Shown piece after piece: positions 23,501 to 63,750 of a DNA stretch of 64,000 bases. The notes under the pieces were generated by a model. It was not told the DNA's origin and did no database searches. It worked only from the letters and a program-made list of their open reading frames with translations. The translations under genes were made by a program, and so were the position numbers. Numbering within the stretch: the first letter of the stretch is position 1; every line of letters starts with the position of its first letter. Source of the stretch: Prunella strophiata (lineage: Eukaryota > Chordata > Aves > Passeriformes > Prunellidae). The DNA is taken from positions 26,756,385-26,820,384 of the forward strand of contig JAZBQD010000017.1 in assembly GCA_036583965.1 (NCBI GenBank). The letters are read 5' to 3'.

Positions 23501-25592
23501 TTCACAAGAGGCAGAAAGTTTTCATCGTCAGCTACATCTACAAATGTAAAAACAAAATAGGACACAAAAGCAAATGAGCAAGACAGAATTCCATTGGACT
23601 TTCGGTTCTGCATGTAACCTGACAGCCACAACAGTTTACTTACAGGTATACATTACATGTTCAAGTGGTCAAGAGCAGTAGGGAAGGCTTCCTTAATTTT
23701 AGGTCAAATTACATAAGTTTCCATGTACAAAGAGAATGATCTACTCAAGGACAATCACATGATTTCAACCATATATATGAGCATGACTAACCTTAAACAG
23801 TCAAACTTTAACTGCCCAAAGGTATAAGGACAGAGAATTTTGCTGTTCTCTTCTCACATTCCAAACCACATTTGATAGTTCTAATGTGCAGATAACACTC
23901 TGCAAGAACAGTTTGTTAACCAAATTTTTGAATGCTGTAGCAAGATGCCAGAACCTTTTAGATCAGACACTTACTAGGGAGGGGATTATTTGTTTTAAAC
24001 AAAATGTGCATCTAGTCATTACTCAAAAGGTGGATACCATGGTTGTGCCCTCCCCTGATCCACTGACCTGTCTACTACCACTTCTAGGAACGGACATCTT
24101 CAGCCCATGGCTGAATAAAACTTTTCTTGCTCTAAATTTCAGAGGCCTTACAAGAGTGATATATCAAATGTGTACATTTCACATGTGTAAGGAAAATCAA
24201 GATGATCGCAAGACACCTGAAAATCTCCAAACATATGCTGTGGATTACGAGGCAGTTTACTCACTTTTATACATAATAAGGCAGAAGTGTCAAACATTGG
24301 CCAAGTACTGATAGCTGGCACCTGCATTTAAAAGCCTGACCAAAACTTCTACCCACTTCCAGATGAGGAACACCATTCATCACCAGAGGACTGAAAGCAA
24401 AAGAAAGGCTAACATGTGCAACACCTACTTGTTCTTCCAGCCAGAGGTTCATTCACAAGCTGGGAGCTGCCCACAGGAAATCTGCTCTGAGTGTTGCAAA
24501 ATTCCCAACGTCTCATTTGCAGCTGCTGCAGCCAGTACATCATTGCCTGTTTGCTGATTGCCTAACAAAACAGGAAAGGGAGGGGAATCATCTCATCAAC
24601 ACAAGACACAGCCTGAGGAGATGACCACCACTTTCCTGAACAAGCCAGCAGGATAAAAGGTCAGCTGTATCAAGCCTATGCTGTATCTGTATCCTCTGGT
24701 CCTAACACTGATTTGGGAGGACAGAGGAAATCTTTAGTATGGCCTTAAGGGGTAGAATCTCAGTGGACCACTGACCTAATTTTAAATATGTTTTGGTTTA
24801 TTATGGTCCAAAACTAAGCAGAAATGTCCCAATTGTTTTAGACAGGAAGCATCCCCAGAGCTTTTTAACAATGACTTACACAGAAATAAAAGTCTAGAAA
24901 AGAATCCTCCTGGAACAACCATTTTAGACAGAGGAGTTAATTTCTGTTCTGTAAATTACATATGGACTACAGGACTCCTCAATTACTTTAATTTGGCACA
25001 GAGTTCAGCTTTTATTCCTACTATTAAACAACGGCCATCTCATAGGTAAGGAGTCCCAGACTTGCTAAAACAATGCAAGTAATTTAGGTCCAAGTGGTAG
25101 CAATCCAAGCTATAAGGACTCAAACTCAAGCTAAGAGATACCTTATTACAGATGTGTTGGTCCTGACTGAAAATTTTTCATTACCTTCAAAGTAAAAGCT
25201 CTGCTTGGTGTTCTGATCTCAAAAACTCCTTCCCCATTTTCCATTTTGCAGTCAAAGCTGGCGCTGGAGAGATCAATAGACCCCAAAGGATTAATGTCCT
25301 GGGCAGTTCTGTAGTATAGTAAGCGACATTTGTTTTCATCGTAAAAGAACCAGCGAGACTTCCAGGTCTTGATTGGCCCCTTGATGCCCAGCTTATTTAA
25401 ATAACCACAGAGTTTTTTTCTGGATGTTTCTGTGCTGGTTTTCAGTGGTACATTTTCCAGTTCTCTAGGAGAATGAAGAATGTCTTTCTCTCTCAATGAG
25501 GTTCCATTGCTGCTGTTAGTATCTGGATCTGACTCTACTAAATTGCCTGGAGCAGCAGGCGTACATGCTCCGCTTTCTGGTCCTTTCTTCAT
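8333..25592 (-). CDS. TBC1D2: TBC1D2 (Armus), Rab7 GTPase-activating protein; whole coding span, 13 exons
   Basis: The coding exons, 5' to 3' on the minus strand, are 25185-25592, 24429-24561, 23396-23537, 21001-21125, 20099-20283, 18637-19023, 17689-17799, 14776-14963, 13348-13818, 12090-12210, 9936-10121, 9194-9315 and 8333-8534. They sum to 2781 nt, or 926 residues plus stop, close to the ~928 of the human protein; all phases agree. Domains in order are a PH domain (about 59-155), a linker with the conserved ALQNISLKH segment, a coiled coil (about 310-500, the Rac1-binding region in human), and a TBC domain (about 627-840). The dual-finger residues are present: Arg676 in IELDLPR and Gln713 in YCQG. 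The family promotes GTP hydrolysis by Rab7 and links Rac1 and LC3 to late endosomes, autophagosomes and E-cadherin turnover (established for human). The start is the first ATG (25590-25592) in the frame, with G at -3. No damage is seen. Confidence 0.95.
9194..9315 (-). CDS. TBC1D2: TBC1D2 coding exon 12 (residues 820-860)
   Basis: A 122-nt exon, VIFRYALAIFKYNEEEILR then EIYQYLRFFTRMI, the end of the TBC domain. The acceptor is CTCCAG and the donor GCAG|GTAGGA. Confidence 0.95.
9936..10121 (-). CDS. TBC1D2: TBC1D2 coding exon 11 (residues 758-819)
   Basis: A 186-nt, phase-0 exon: VDQRVFKDFLSDKLPRLMAH, then SLITFNWFLVAFVDSL and LLRVWDAFLYEGTK, typical of the C-terminal half of TBC domains. The donor is AAG|GTGCAA. 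Confidence 0.96.
12090..12210 (-). CDS. TBC1D2: TBC1D2 coding exon 10 (residues 717-757)
   Basis: A 121-nt exon: LAAVALLVLEDEESAFWCLV, then IVENLMPADYYSDTL and ITSQ. The upstream acceptor (CATCACAG) must be used, since the closer CAG at 12203-12205 would break the frame. Confidence 0.95.
13348..13818 (-). CDS. TBC1D2: TBC1D2 coding exon 9, first half of TBC domain (residues 560-717)
   Basis: The largest exon (471 nt). It runs from SEYDEYGFMTVPDYE through GIPREHRQRVWRW to both catalytic fingers: IELDLPR with Arg676 and YCQG with Gln713. These residues supply the arginine and glutamine that drive Rab GTP hydrolysis in TBC proteins. The acceptor is CTTCCAG and the donor ACAG|GTATGC. Confidence 0.96.
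13975..14140 (+). repeat. Internally deleted LTR-like fragment in TBC1D2 intron 8
   Basis: Its two ends resemble the two ends of the element at 16020-17095: an AGGCTACACTGAGATCT...GAAATGCT...TTAGGCCT start, and a TGCTGTCACTTAATATTAAA...ACACTCATTTGTAACAG end. About 0.9 kb of the middle is absent. It lies just upstream (in + coordinates, downstream) of exon 9. Confidence 0.4.
14776..14963 (-). CDS. TBC1D2: TBC1D2 coding exon 8 (residues 498-559)
   Basis: A 188-nt exon beginning CACLQARNCQMESKYLAVLR, which matches human CAYLQARNCQVESKYLAGLR, and ending NLNPV. The donor is AAG|GTAAGA; the acceptor is CATCAG. Confidence 0.94.
16020..17095 (+). mobile_element. Probable old solo LTR in TBC1D2 intron 7
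   Basis: A ~1.1-kb block with LTR-like organisation on the plus strand. It has a degenerate polyadenylation region (CAATATTGAACCTGC) near the end and a terminal CCTAAGACACTCATTCACAGCA. A shorter relative lies at 13975-14140. The family is recognised from memory as avian LTR-like; boundaries are approximate, no target duplication was found, and there is no coding content. Confidence 0.4.
17689..17799 (-). CDS. TBC1D2: TBC1D2 coding exon 7 (residues 461-497)
   Basis: A 111-nt, phase-0 exon reading DDIDAYKTQNQFLNSEIHQV and onward to ENEKALLMK, the end of the coiled coil. The donor is AAG|GTAAGG. Confidence 0.94.
18462..18491. repeat. Perfect 11-bp inverted repeat (hairpin)
   Basis: Arms TCACCTGATGC (18462-18472) and GCATCAGGTGA (18481-18491) are exact complements around an 8-nt loop. 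It sits in TBC1D2 intron 6 about 145 bp downstream of exon 6 in the direction of transcription. Confidence 0.7.
18573..18582. repeat. Poly(C) tract
   Basis: A homopolymer run of C on the plus strand, G on the transcribed TBC1D2 strand, just downstream of exon 6. Its length is probably unreliable in sequencing. Confidence 0.6.
18637..19023 (-). CDS. TBC1D2: TBC1D2 coding exon 6, coiled coil (residues 332-460)
   Basis: A 387-nt exon of heptad-rich sequence: ELVKLLHKALEAAQQEKRAS, AAEDKDRLELVRHKVRQIAD, HVQLLMEKNHAKQEVI, and ending EEIEHLK. In human this region binds GTP-Rac1. The acceptor is TTTCCAG and the donor AAG|GTGTGT. Antisense open frames of 160-170 codons over this exon are shadows. Confidence 0.95.
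20099..20283 (-). CDS. TBC1D2: TBC1D2 coding exon 5 (residues 270-331)
   Basis: A 185-nt exon. Its first part diverges from the human linker; its end, KVSVLQQQILTLTEEVKSQK, starts the coiled coil and matches human KVAALEQQVLMLTKELKSQK. The acceptor is CCCTCAG and the donor AAG|GTGAGT. Confidence 0.9.
20643..20790. repeat. T/G-rich low-complexity tract with G11 and T22 runs
   Basis: About 150 bp of T and G only, with GTTT repeats, an uninterrupted G run and a long T run, in TBC1D2 intron 4. Apparent Phe/Trp/Gly-rich open frames here are artefacts of composition. Confidence 0.85.
21001..21125 (-). CDS. TBC1D2: TBC1D2 coding exon 4 (residues 228-270)
   Basis: A 125-nt linker exon beginning NTVYNICGSKQ (human NTMHNIRGNKQ) and ending in a Glu-rich stretch. 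Two in-frame donors lie 6 nt apart, GCAG|GTGATT (used here) and GGAG|GTGCAG (exon would start at 21007). Either keeps the frame, so the exon may vary by two residues. Confidence 0.85.
21791..21952. repeat. Local direct duplication, copy A
   Basis: This ~162-bp segment recurs at 22423-22584 in the same orientation (shared GTAGTTTGTGTAAAACCT, ACCAGAAAGCATGCATACA, CTCCTCCTGTGCTGT, CTTGTTTTGAG). Both are in TBC1D2 intron 3. Confidence 0.85.
22423..22584. repeat. Local direct duplication, copy B
   Basis: Second copy of the segment at 21791-21952, about 630 bp away, with many substitutions and a few indels. It could be a local tandem duplication or two insertions of one unrecognised dispersed repeat. 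Confidence 0.85.
23396..23537 (-). CDS. TBC1D2: TBC1D2 coding exon 3 (residues 181-228)
   Basis: A linker exon of 142 nt that carries the family-conserved segment ALQNISLKHPWTEIQ (human ALQNISLKHLGTEIQ). The acceptor is TTTGTAG and the donor ACA|GTAAGTG. Confidence 0.92.
24429..24561 (-). CDS. TBC1D2: TBC1D2 coding exon 2 (residues 137-181)
   Basis: It encodes the end of the PH domain, AISKQAMMYWLQQLQMRRWEF, the C-terminal helix with its conserved Trp, followed by a Ser-rich linker. The acceptor is TTGTTAG and the donor ACAA|GTAGGT, 133 nt, leaving phase 1. Confidence 0.92.
25185..25592 (-). CDS. TBC1D2: TBC1D2 coding exon 1 (residues 1-136)
   Basis: The exon holds the poorly conserved acidic N-terminus and then most of the PH domain (KKLCGYLNKLG, WKSRWFFYDE, SIDLSSASFDC, VFEIRTPSRAFTLK). 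The donor is AAG|GTAATG, phase 0. The exon itself probably extends upstream to an acceptor (CTGCAG) at 25673, making 25593-25672 5' UTR joined to a non-coding first exon. The open frame runs further upstream but without an ATG. Confidence 0.93.
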
Positions 25593-28000
25593 CTCTTTAA
25601 GGAAGTAGATTGAAACAGGAAATTCTCTAGGTAAATAAACCAATCCCAATTATATCATCACTGTTACAGAACCTGCAGACGACAAAAAAAGGAAGGAATA
25701 AGTTTAGGTCTGTCATATGACAAAAAAATACTTCCTAGATTTCAAACTACCCAGCCAAGGTCTCCAACTCTACTTTTGGTCATTGCTCCCTGCCCTCCTC
25801 TGTTCAGATGACCTCTAATACCTATTTTCTCCCTTTTTCATTCCTAAATTAGGTTGGACTAGCAGGGAAGAAACAGTACCATAATCTCTTGTGGGAAAAA
25901 TAAGTACAGCCTGTGGGCAAACCAAATCAATAGCAATAACCAGGGCACTCAGTACTTAATGTTAAGAAACAGCTGCAGAAAACATGGCAAGATAACAAGC
26001 CCTGGGGATAGGTACATAGTCAGGTCAAAGAATTGCAGGTAAGTGTGTCCTGGTATTTGCACTGAATGTTTAACTAATATTTTAAACCATGGCATCTGGA
26101 GAAAAATCCAGCATTATGCAGCATCCTTATGAATAATTTGTGTCAGCTGACTATAGCTGTTAAAATGCCTGCATGTTACGTGTTAGTTCTTCATCCAGCA
26201 GGACGTATTCATATGATGGATTATGCACCAGAGAAAGTAATTCTGTGGTCATTGCAAAAGAGATTTGTTTGCCTTAGTAACCAAAGTAACCACCTGGGTC
26301 CCGGAAGTGTAAAAGAAAAAGATAAAACTCAGGCTGGAAGAAATCTTTGTAAATCTCAAGTTTAACTTATCTCTCAGACATAAAAGCTGTAGCCAGCTAC
26401 ACAGGCCCTTTTTCAAGTGCTTAACTATAAGACAGGCATGATTTTTTTGCTCAGTGGCAGACACCCACAGCTTCTGTATAAAAATATCTCGCAACACTTC
26501 AGAAAATTACCTGTAAATAACTTCTTGCATTTGTTGAAACTTCAGTTCCAGACACTAACATAGCTGAAGCAATTATGTGAGTAAATAAATCACTGCAGTG
26601 TTAAGTTAGTGTGAATCCAACTGCAAACACAAAACTATTCAACACAACATCAGCTGTATGGCAACATGTCAATGAGATAATACAATGGAACACACTGAGA
26701 TGTTTCCCAAGCTGATATTTTTCCTCTGATTTTAGGAACAACTTGTCCTCATGACTGAAAGATTTATGCATCCTAGCACTGGCTAAGCCCCATCATGTTT
26801 ATTGCTGCCCCCTCCTGTTCCCACATTAGCTTTACAGACAACTGTCAATAATGTTCACTCTGTGAAAAGCTACTTAAATTCTTTTAGTTCGCTCCCATGA
26901 CACTGTGGATCATGGTGCTGAACACACTCACAAATGCCAACAACAAGCACTCCTTGAGAAGGTGTTGCCTCAACTACACTTCTGAAACACACAAAAAACC
27001 TTCATTTCCAAGATAATTTTGCTTGTCACAAAAGAAATATCATCAGGAGGAACAAACACTTTCAACTTTCCCAAACAGACGCTGCGGCTTTTAAGTCAGT
27101 ACCAGTATAAGTATCTTCTGTACCCTCTGCAGATTCCATCACACTTCTGCATCTTGTCAGCGTGATAGTCCATGGGTCAACACCATGAACAGGACCAAGT
27201 AAGCATTTCAGGTAATTTAATTTAGGTTATTTTGTAAGCATTAGGTTAAAGAAACAAGTTATAAGGAATCATGTCAGAGCTGCATTTAAAGACCTCTAGA
27301 TAAGACCTCACCTCCTTAAGGGAAGTAGAGAGGAGCTCCTGGAAGTCACCGTCTCCTGGTATAGAGCTCTTGCTGCAAGCACCACCAAGCAGGTACCCAC
27401 AGCCTCCAACAAATCCAACAGCAACAGAAAAGCAGCGTCTGTCTCAGGTTTTCTTCGGTCCAGTTACTGCCGGGGAGCTGTCTGAAAGATCTATTTAGCC
27501 GAAAGCTGCCCTAACACTGACTCACTAATGAAAAGGGATCAGGGTGGACCCCGCAAAAACCTTTCCGGAGCTGCTGGTGCGATCAGCTCAAGGCAGCCCC
27601 CATCGCCACTCCCCGCGCCTCCCGCAACGCCGCAGAAGCGCCTCCCAGCCCAGCTGCGCGGCGCGGGCTACTAGCGACGGCGGCCGGAGCCTGGCACGGG
27701 GCTGGCCTGAGTCCGGCACGGGGCTGGCCTGAGCCTGGCACCAGCGCCCGGCTGGGGCGGGGGGGCATCCGAGCCGCTCTCCGCCCGGGGATTTTGGGAG
27801 GGGGGCGGACCGGCGGCGGGGAACCCGCAGCCCCCGCCGCGAATACCTGCGGCGGCCGCCGCCCCGCGCTTCCTGCCGGCCGGGCTGCGGCGGTGCCGGC
27901 GGGGCGGGGCGCGGCGGCCCCGGGACAGCGGCGGGGACGCGGCGGCCGAGCGGGAGAGCAGCGGGGCGGGGAACCTCAGCTGCAGCCGCGGGAAACATAA
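25593..28000 (-). promoter_or_regulatory. TBC1D2: TBC1D2 5' region: 5' UTR, first intron and CpG-island promoter
   Basis: Upstream of the coding start, 25593-25672 is probable 5' UTR ending at an acceptor (CTGCAG). The next 2 kb is ordinary intron. A CpG-rich island spans about 27545-28000 with several GC boxes. Candidate minus-strand first-exon donors are GCAG|GTATTC (exon starting at 27847) and AGGAG|GTGAGG near 27313. Which is used cannot be decided from sequence. A short GC-rich direct repeat (GGCACGGGGCTGGCCTGAG, near 27691 and 27715) lies within the island. Confidence 0.6.
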
Positions 28001-28832
28001 CAACAACAATACAGGGCGGGTTTCGGGAATAAAGTGATTCATCAAGGTGATGCGACCCAAGAAAGGCAAGCAAGCAAAGGGGGACAGCTCGTGGGCTAGA
28101 TGGGACCTGCAAGTGCCATCTGCCATGGGGGCACTTCTCTCCAGAGCTGCAAAACCACCGGGTGGTGGATGCAGACGCTGCGAGAGGCACGGCTGTGCCG
28201 TCAGCTGGGGCAACTCAGCATAATCAAGCACATTTCACAGGGTAAGAACAGTGGTAAATTGGTGAGTTGGGACACTGGAGGCTGATAGGATCAAGCTGTG
28301 CCAAAGGAAAAAGCCTCTGGAAAAGATACTGCAAGGAATAGGGGTGTCAGACCACCCTAATGAAGCAGTGTAGGTCCTGGGGGCACAGGGGATGAGTGCA
28401 CAGCACAGCCAGGTTCACATGCTCTCTGACTGCTGCCTTTCCTCCTACCAGTGCAGCCAGGCACTGCTGGCCTTGGCAGACGTTGTACTGGCCTGGAAAA
28501 GCACTTCTAATGCCTTTATCCCAAAAATTAGGAGTCTGGATGGCTTTGATTTTCCTCGTGTGCAGTGATAGCTGTGCCTTTTCCACTGGTCTCAAAAAAA
28601 GTCCTCTCTGAGTTTAGAAAGTGTTAGTTTCATCACTGACTTTAGCCAAGTTTAGTACCAGAACAGCAAAAAGCTAATCTGTCCAGGTGTGGCCCATGTT
28701 TCCACTGGCCTAAACTGCCAAACTGTAGAGCACATAAAGCTGATTACAGCATGCAAAATTTACAGATTGCCGTAGACAAAAACAATTTGTCTCAAATTTG
28801 TCTTTTCTTGGTATTTGGCCAGTAGACTGGAT

Positions 28833-29335
28833 TACAGAATCACACAGAATCACAGACTTGTTAGAGCTGGAAGGGATCTCTTGAGACTATCTAGTCCAAC
28901 CCTGCCTGCCAAGGCAGGATCACCTAGAGTAGAATGCATTGAGGTAGGATTTTAATGTCTCCAGAGAGGGAAACTCCACAACCTCCCTGGGCAGCCTGTT
29001 CCTGTGCTCTGCCGACTTCAACATAAAGAAGTTCTTCCTCGTGCCAAGGTGAAAGTTCTTGTGGTTTAGTTTATGGCCATTGCTTCTCATCCTGTCACTG
29101 GGCACCACTGTAAAGAATCTGGCATCATCTTCTTGTCACCTGCCTTTGAAATATTTGGATGTATTGATGAGATCCCCTCTCAGTCTTTTCTGGACTGAAC
29201 AGGCCCAGGTCCCACAGTCTCTCCTCATAAGAGAGAAGTTCCAGGGCCCAAATCACATTTGTCTCCACTGGACCTTCTCCAATAGCTCCATGTCTTTCTT
29301 AAACATCATCAGTACTGACTGACAGAGTAGAACTC
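28833..29335 (-). mobile_element. CR1 LINE 3' fragment
   Basis: The plus strand starts with AGAATCACACAGAATCACAG, the reverse complement of the short-repeat tail of avian CR1. It continues with typical reverse-complement CR1 sequence (GAGCTGGAAGGGATCT, TCTAGTCCAACCCTGCCTGC, GATGAGATCCCCTCTCAGTC). The element therefore lies in minus orientation, 5'-truncated as usual, between the TBC1D2 and ELP1 promoters. Confidence 0.9.
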
Positions 29336-29544
29336 CACTAGGAAGAGGGGGAAGTGTGAAGAGTATAACTGATTGCACAAAGTCCTTCTTTCCCCTGAAG
29401 GCTGCACTACCTTCTCCCCCTCAGCCACGCCTGGAGGGAGGTGGCAGAGTATGACAGAAGCAGTGGCATCAGGACAGCACTAATCTAGGTGAAGGCTGGC
29501 CTGTAAGTGCCTTGGAAGCCTCAGCTGGAATGCCTCAGCTAGTG

Positions 29545-30105
29545 CCCAAATGGCTCCAAAAGAATCATCCTGGTCCCACTGTCATCTTATACACTGGCCC
29601 TGGCAAGGCTGCACATCAAGTGCCATGTCCAGTTCTGGGCTGCTCGCTTTAAAAAGGACATTGAAGTGCAGGAGCATGTTTGGAAAAGGGAGCGAGGCTC
29701 ACGAAATGACCAGAAGACATGTCTTATGGGAACTGGCTGAGGGAGCTGGGGTTGTTTAGTCTCCAGAAGAGGAGGCTCAGGGCTGGCCCCATTGCTCTCT
29801 AAAACTCCCTGGAAGGAGGGTGTAGTGAGGTGGGGGTCAGTCTCTCCTGCCGTGCCTGCAGGGAGAGGACAAGAGGAAATGGCTTTAATCTGAGACGCGG
29901 GAGATTCAGATTAGATATTAGGGAAAAATTATCACTGTCAGGATGGTCAGGCATTGGAATAGGTTTGCCTTGGAGGCGGTGGAGTCCCCCATCCCTTTTA
30001 AGGAGATGGAGATGTGGTTTAAGGGTTACAGTGGCAGTGCCGGGTGGATGGTTGGACTGGGTGACCTTAAAGCTCGCCTCCAGACTCGGTGCTTCTGTTA
30101 TTTGT
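29545..30105 (+). mobile_element. CR1 LINE 3' fragment
   Basis: Plus-orientation CR1: CAGTTCTGGGCTGCTC, GGGGTTGTTTAGTCTCCAGAA, GATTCAGATTAGATATTAGG, GGATGGTTGGACTGGGTGAC CTTAAA. The 3' end abuts the ELP1 CpG island within about 20 bp, so CR1 sequence forms the immediate upstream flank of the ELP1 promoter. Confidence 0.9.
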
Positions 30106-30314
30106 GCGGGCTCACAGGGAGCTGAGCTCCTGAGGCGCATTAGCCGCCGGAGCTCGGCGGCCGCGGCTGCAGGCCCGGCGAGGCCGCGCTCCGCCCCGCC
30201 GCAGCGACACCCGCACGGCGCCTGCGCCGCGCTGCGCGACATGGCGGCGCCGTGAGGCGGGCACGGTGCCTGGTGTCCATCGCTGCCCGGCCTCCCTCGC
30301 TCGCCGCCTCCGCC

Positions 30315-60500
<30,186 letters not shown>

Positions 60501-61125
60501 TCTGAAGCCAAGGAATCCCTGTGGACTCTGAACTCTAACTTTTCATATAATTTCATTATATCTTTGCAGAAGCCGTTGCTGTTCTGGTGTTCCTGATACA
60601 CTGTTCTTAGGGCTGTGCAAGTGAAGGGTCCCTCCACCTGGTGCAGCTGTGACTGTGGCTCGTATGGTGTCACACTTATGAGCACAGCCACTCATGTCCA
60701 CTGCAGAGGTGGCTTGTGAGGCTGGGGAGCAAAAGGATATGCAGGTCTGACAGCTCCCACCACTGTTCCCCCCTTCTGGATGAAGCAATCCCACCAGTGT
60801 TGGATGGGTTATCTTCACTGCCATCCCTCCCTCCCAGAGCTGATACCTGCCATGACAACAGGCCACATTTTAAGCACTTCAGCCTGCTTTAGAGAACTTG
60901 CCTGTAAGACTGTACCAATAGCAAATTACTGTAGTTGCCAAACAAATACTTTGTTTTCTCTGCTGAATCTGGGTGTTGCTGATACCAGATTTTCTTCATT
61001 GCTTTGTTACGTCAGAGTGAATCTTGCAGTGCCAACAGCCATTGTTGTATTGAAACTGGACCTGTTCACACCAGGGAGGTCTTGAACAGAGGAAAACACG
61101 AATAAAAGCAGGGCAGAGGTGTTGG
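60501..61125 (+). other. ELP1: ELP1 3' UTR with AATAAA signal
   Basis: The first canonical AATAAA after the stop is at 61101-61106, followed by a GT-rich stretch (GGTGTTGGTGTCC), the usual layout of a polyadenylation site. That gives a 3' UTR of about 620 nt. Later signals exist near 62755 and 63038, so longer forms cannot be excluded. Confidence 0.65.
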
Positions 61126-63750
61126 TGTCCCACTCTGCTGGGTAACACTACCCTGATTATCGGAGATCAAAGAGTAATGGTGCTTTATGGCACTGACCAA
61201 TCAGCAGCTTTGTCCTGATAATGCTGTGCACTACTGCAGAACTGTGTCATCTGGAAATTGATCTTGTACTGAGAATTAGGTTTTAACCCAGAATACTTGT
61301 GTCATCTGATGCAAGAAGTAACAGCAGTAGTTCTGGGAGCAGAGGAAGGAGATGAGGCTGAAAACCCTCTCACTGGTAGCATCCCCTTCTTGGTTAATTT
61401 TGGCATGGCAGCTACAGTGTTCAGCCCATTTCCATTGGGTTCTGCAGAAAAACACCTTACAAACAAGGTGCTTAAACACCTCTGTTGGAGGTGTTTAATG
61501 TCACAGCAGTGAGCTGTGTTCTAGCTGTACAGCATGAGCATGTGCAGTGCTGCAGGTCACTGTTTTTGTGTGGCAAGAACTCCATCAGATTGGGATGGCC
61601 ATTTAGTCATGCACCATCTGTGTTGTGCTGGCTTGGGCTTGCTGGAGGAGAGTGGCAAAAGTATTTTTTCAGTGTGAAGCACTGAAACACATCTCGTTTC
61701 CAGTTGTTCTGAGTTGCATGGCCTGTTCTGGGTTGTGTGGGTGTGACTTAAGCCTGTTGTCAAATACTGTGACTGCACTGGAAAGAGATTCTTCAAGAGT
61801 AAAGCCTTTTGAGATGGCAAAACACATTAAAGTCTTTACAGGGCAAGAGTGTTTCAGGGGATCTGGGTCTTCAGAATGGTAGCAGAGCATAGTCCATGGT
61901 GAAATACAGAAGACACCTACCAGATCTGGAGAAAGGGTTGCTGAGGGAGTCTGTGCTTCTCTGCAGAGCACTCTGGCCCTGCAACTAACTGAAATGTGAA
62001 ACTGACACCAGTAATTCTTGACATTCCTAAATCTGATGCGAAGAAATGCTGAGGTCTTGCAAACTGAATCTGTTGTCTACAAAGAGAGCACAAGAAAAGA
62101 TAAAATTGCCACTGGCTTACTGAGGATTTGTGCTTGTGCCTAAGCACGAGTACAATTTCCTTTGTTTTCCCATCATGGTGATGGTGAAAGCCAAAGACCC
62201 TTTTGTGTTAGGTGTGCTTTCTTGTTCTCCCACCAAGGCAAAACTCCTTTAAATCTGCCATCCAAGTGAAAGACCAGTCTTCTAAATCATTCATCAAATT
62301 CTCACTATCTTCCCCTACACCTTTCCCTCATGAGTGAACTTGGAGTAAGGAGCAGTAGAGCTGGGAGCAGTGCCTAGTGTGGGTCAGCCTCGAGGGGGGA
62401 TAACCTGCTTACTACTTCTGCAGTTGCTGAACCTTAGTTTCTTCTCAGCAGCAGCTAGGAGTCAGCTTTCCCCTGATTTCTGCTGCCATGTTCTTTTGCT
62501 TTCTTTGTGATGTGTGTAATATTGAAATATACTCAGCTTTAGTTACTGTCATTACAGACACATTGAATTTACTCTTAAGAATTCTGTGAGGGTTCCTACA
62601 GAGTTACCAGGAATTGAAGTAAACCATTAATGCAGAAAATATGGACTTTAAAAATGTCTCAACCCCTGAGCAAATATAGCAGCATGGAAGCCTGTTTCTC
62701 TTGTCAGATACTTTTCGCCTGCCTGCTGATTAGCTTCATTAAACACAAAAGGAAAATAAATCCATCATGTTCAGTAGGAAGTTTCATGAACAGATCCACA
62801 AACAGTGTAGTTCATTGGAGCAATAGATTATAGTTCTTGTTAGATTGCCAGTGATAAACACACCTGCAAAATACAAGTGTAGAGTGCTTTGTACAAGTGT
62901 TCCCAGGTATGCTCCAGTGGAGTCAGAGTCACAGATCTTCCCAAAGATGCATCCCTGCTCTGAGGAAAAGACAAGACTCTTGACTTGTCTGCAAGGTGGT
63001 TAGGTTCTCATCCTCTGCCTTAAGAGAGTTTCAAAGAATAAATTTATTCTTTTTGGGAGAAGCAGAGATGAGACTACAGTCTCATGTTCTGTAACTGCAA
63101 TTGTAAACAGAGAGGAGGGGGAGAGAACTTGTTTGTAAATGAGTATTAAGCGTTACAAAGAAAGGCAGTGGGGTTTTCATAAGGGTGGAATAGAACTCTT
63201 GTACCATTCTCTTTTCCACCTGGATGGCTGCAGAGGCAAGGGTCATCTGGCCCTCCACCTGATAACCTGCCACCCCATCAGCCTACCATCAGTCCATGTT
63301 TATCCCTTCACATGTCTCTTGGCACATCTCATGGAAAGTCCTTTACCAAATCTTCCTTGGCTTTAGGCCTCATTGCTGTAACAATATCACAGAAGATAAT
63401 ACAGCTCCAGAAGAGATCTAAGGGGTGGAAGGGAGATGCTTTATCATCACTGGCTGATGAGTGTTAAGGTTATGCTGCCATTCTGTGGCTCTCTTCCAAC
63501 AAAGATGTTGTATTGGCTGCTCACAGTCTCCTGGATGGACTTACGAGATGTAGAGGAAAGATTGGAGGAAGGCTGTGGGTCCCCTGTGAAGCCACACAAG
63601 TAACTTATGACAATATCTACGTTTTCTGCCTTAGTTTCCTTCATGGCCTTGAGGCTACCCCTATAGGTGGCTGCCCCTTGTTGGCTTCAGAGAGCTTATG
63701 CCCACTGCTGCTATTCCTGCAGACCTTTCCCACACAGTGGTGACCTCACA
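61126..63750. other. Intergenic DNA downstream of ELP1, no gene seen
   Basis: There is no frame with recognisable protein content or exon structure. A perfect hairpin lies at 61472-61498. AATAAA-type hexamers near 62755 and 63038 may be incidental. Confidence 0.5.
61472..61498. repeat. Perfect 11-bp inverted repeat (hairpin)
   Basis: Arms TTAAACACCTC (61472-61482) and GAGGTGTTTAA (61488-61498) around a 5-nt loop TGTTG. A smaller CACCTT/AAGGTG inverted repeat lies just to its left. There is no T-run, so it does not look like a polymerase III terminator. Confidence 0.75.

Noticed and set aside
23886..24311. 141-codon plus-strand frame in TBC1D2 intron 2
   Set aside because: No recognisable family and no splice or promoter context; consistent with a chance frame.
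29799..30255. Frames of 141-147 codons on both strands
   Set aside because: They cover the CR1 fragment and the edge of the CpG island and have no conserved domain; the CR1 part is its non-coding 3' region.
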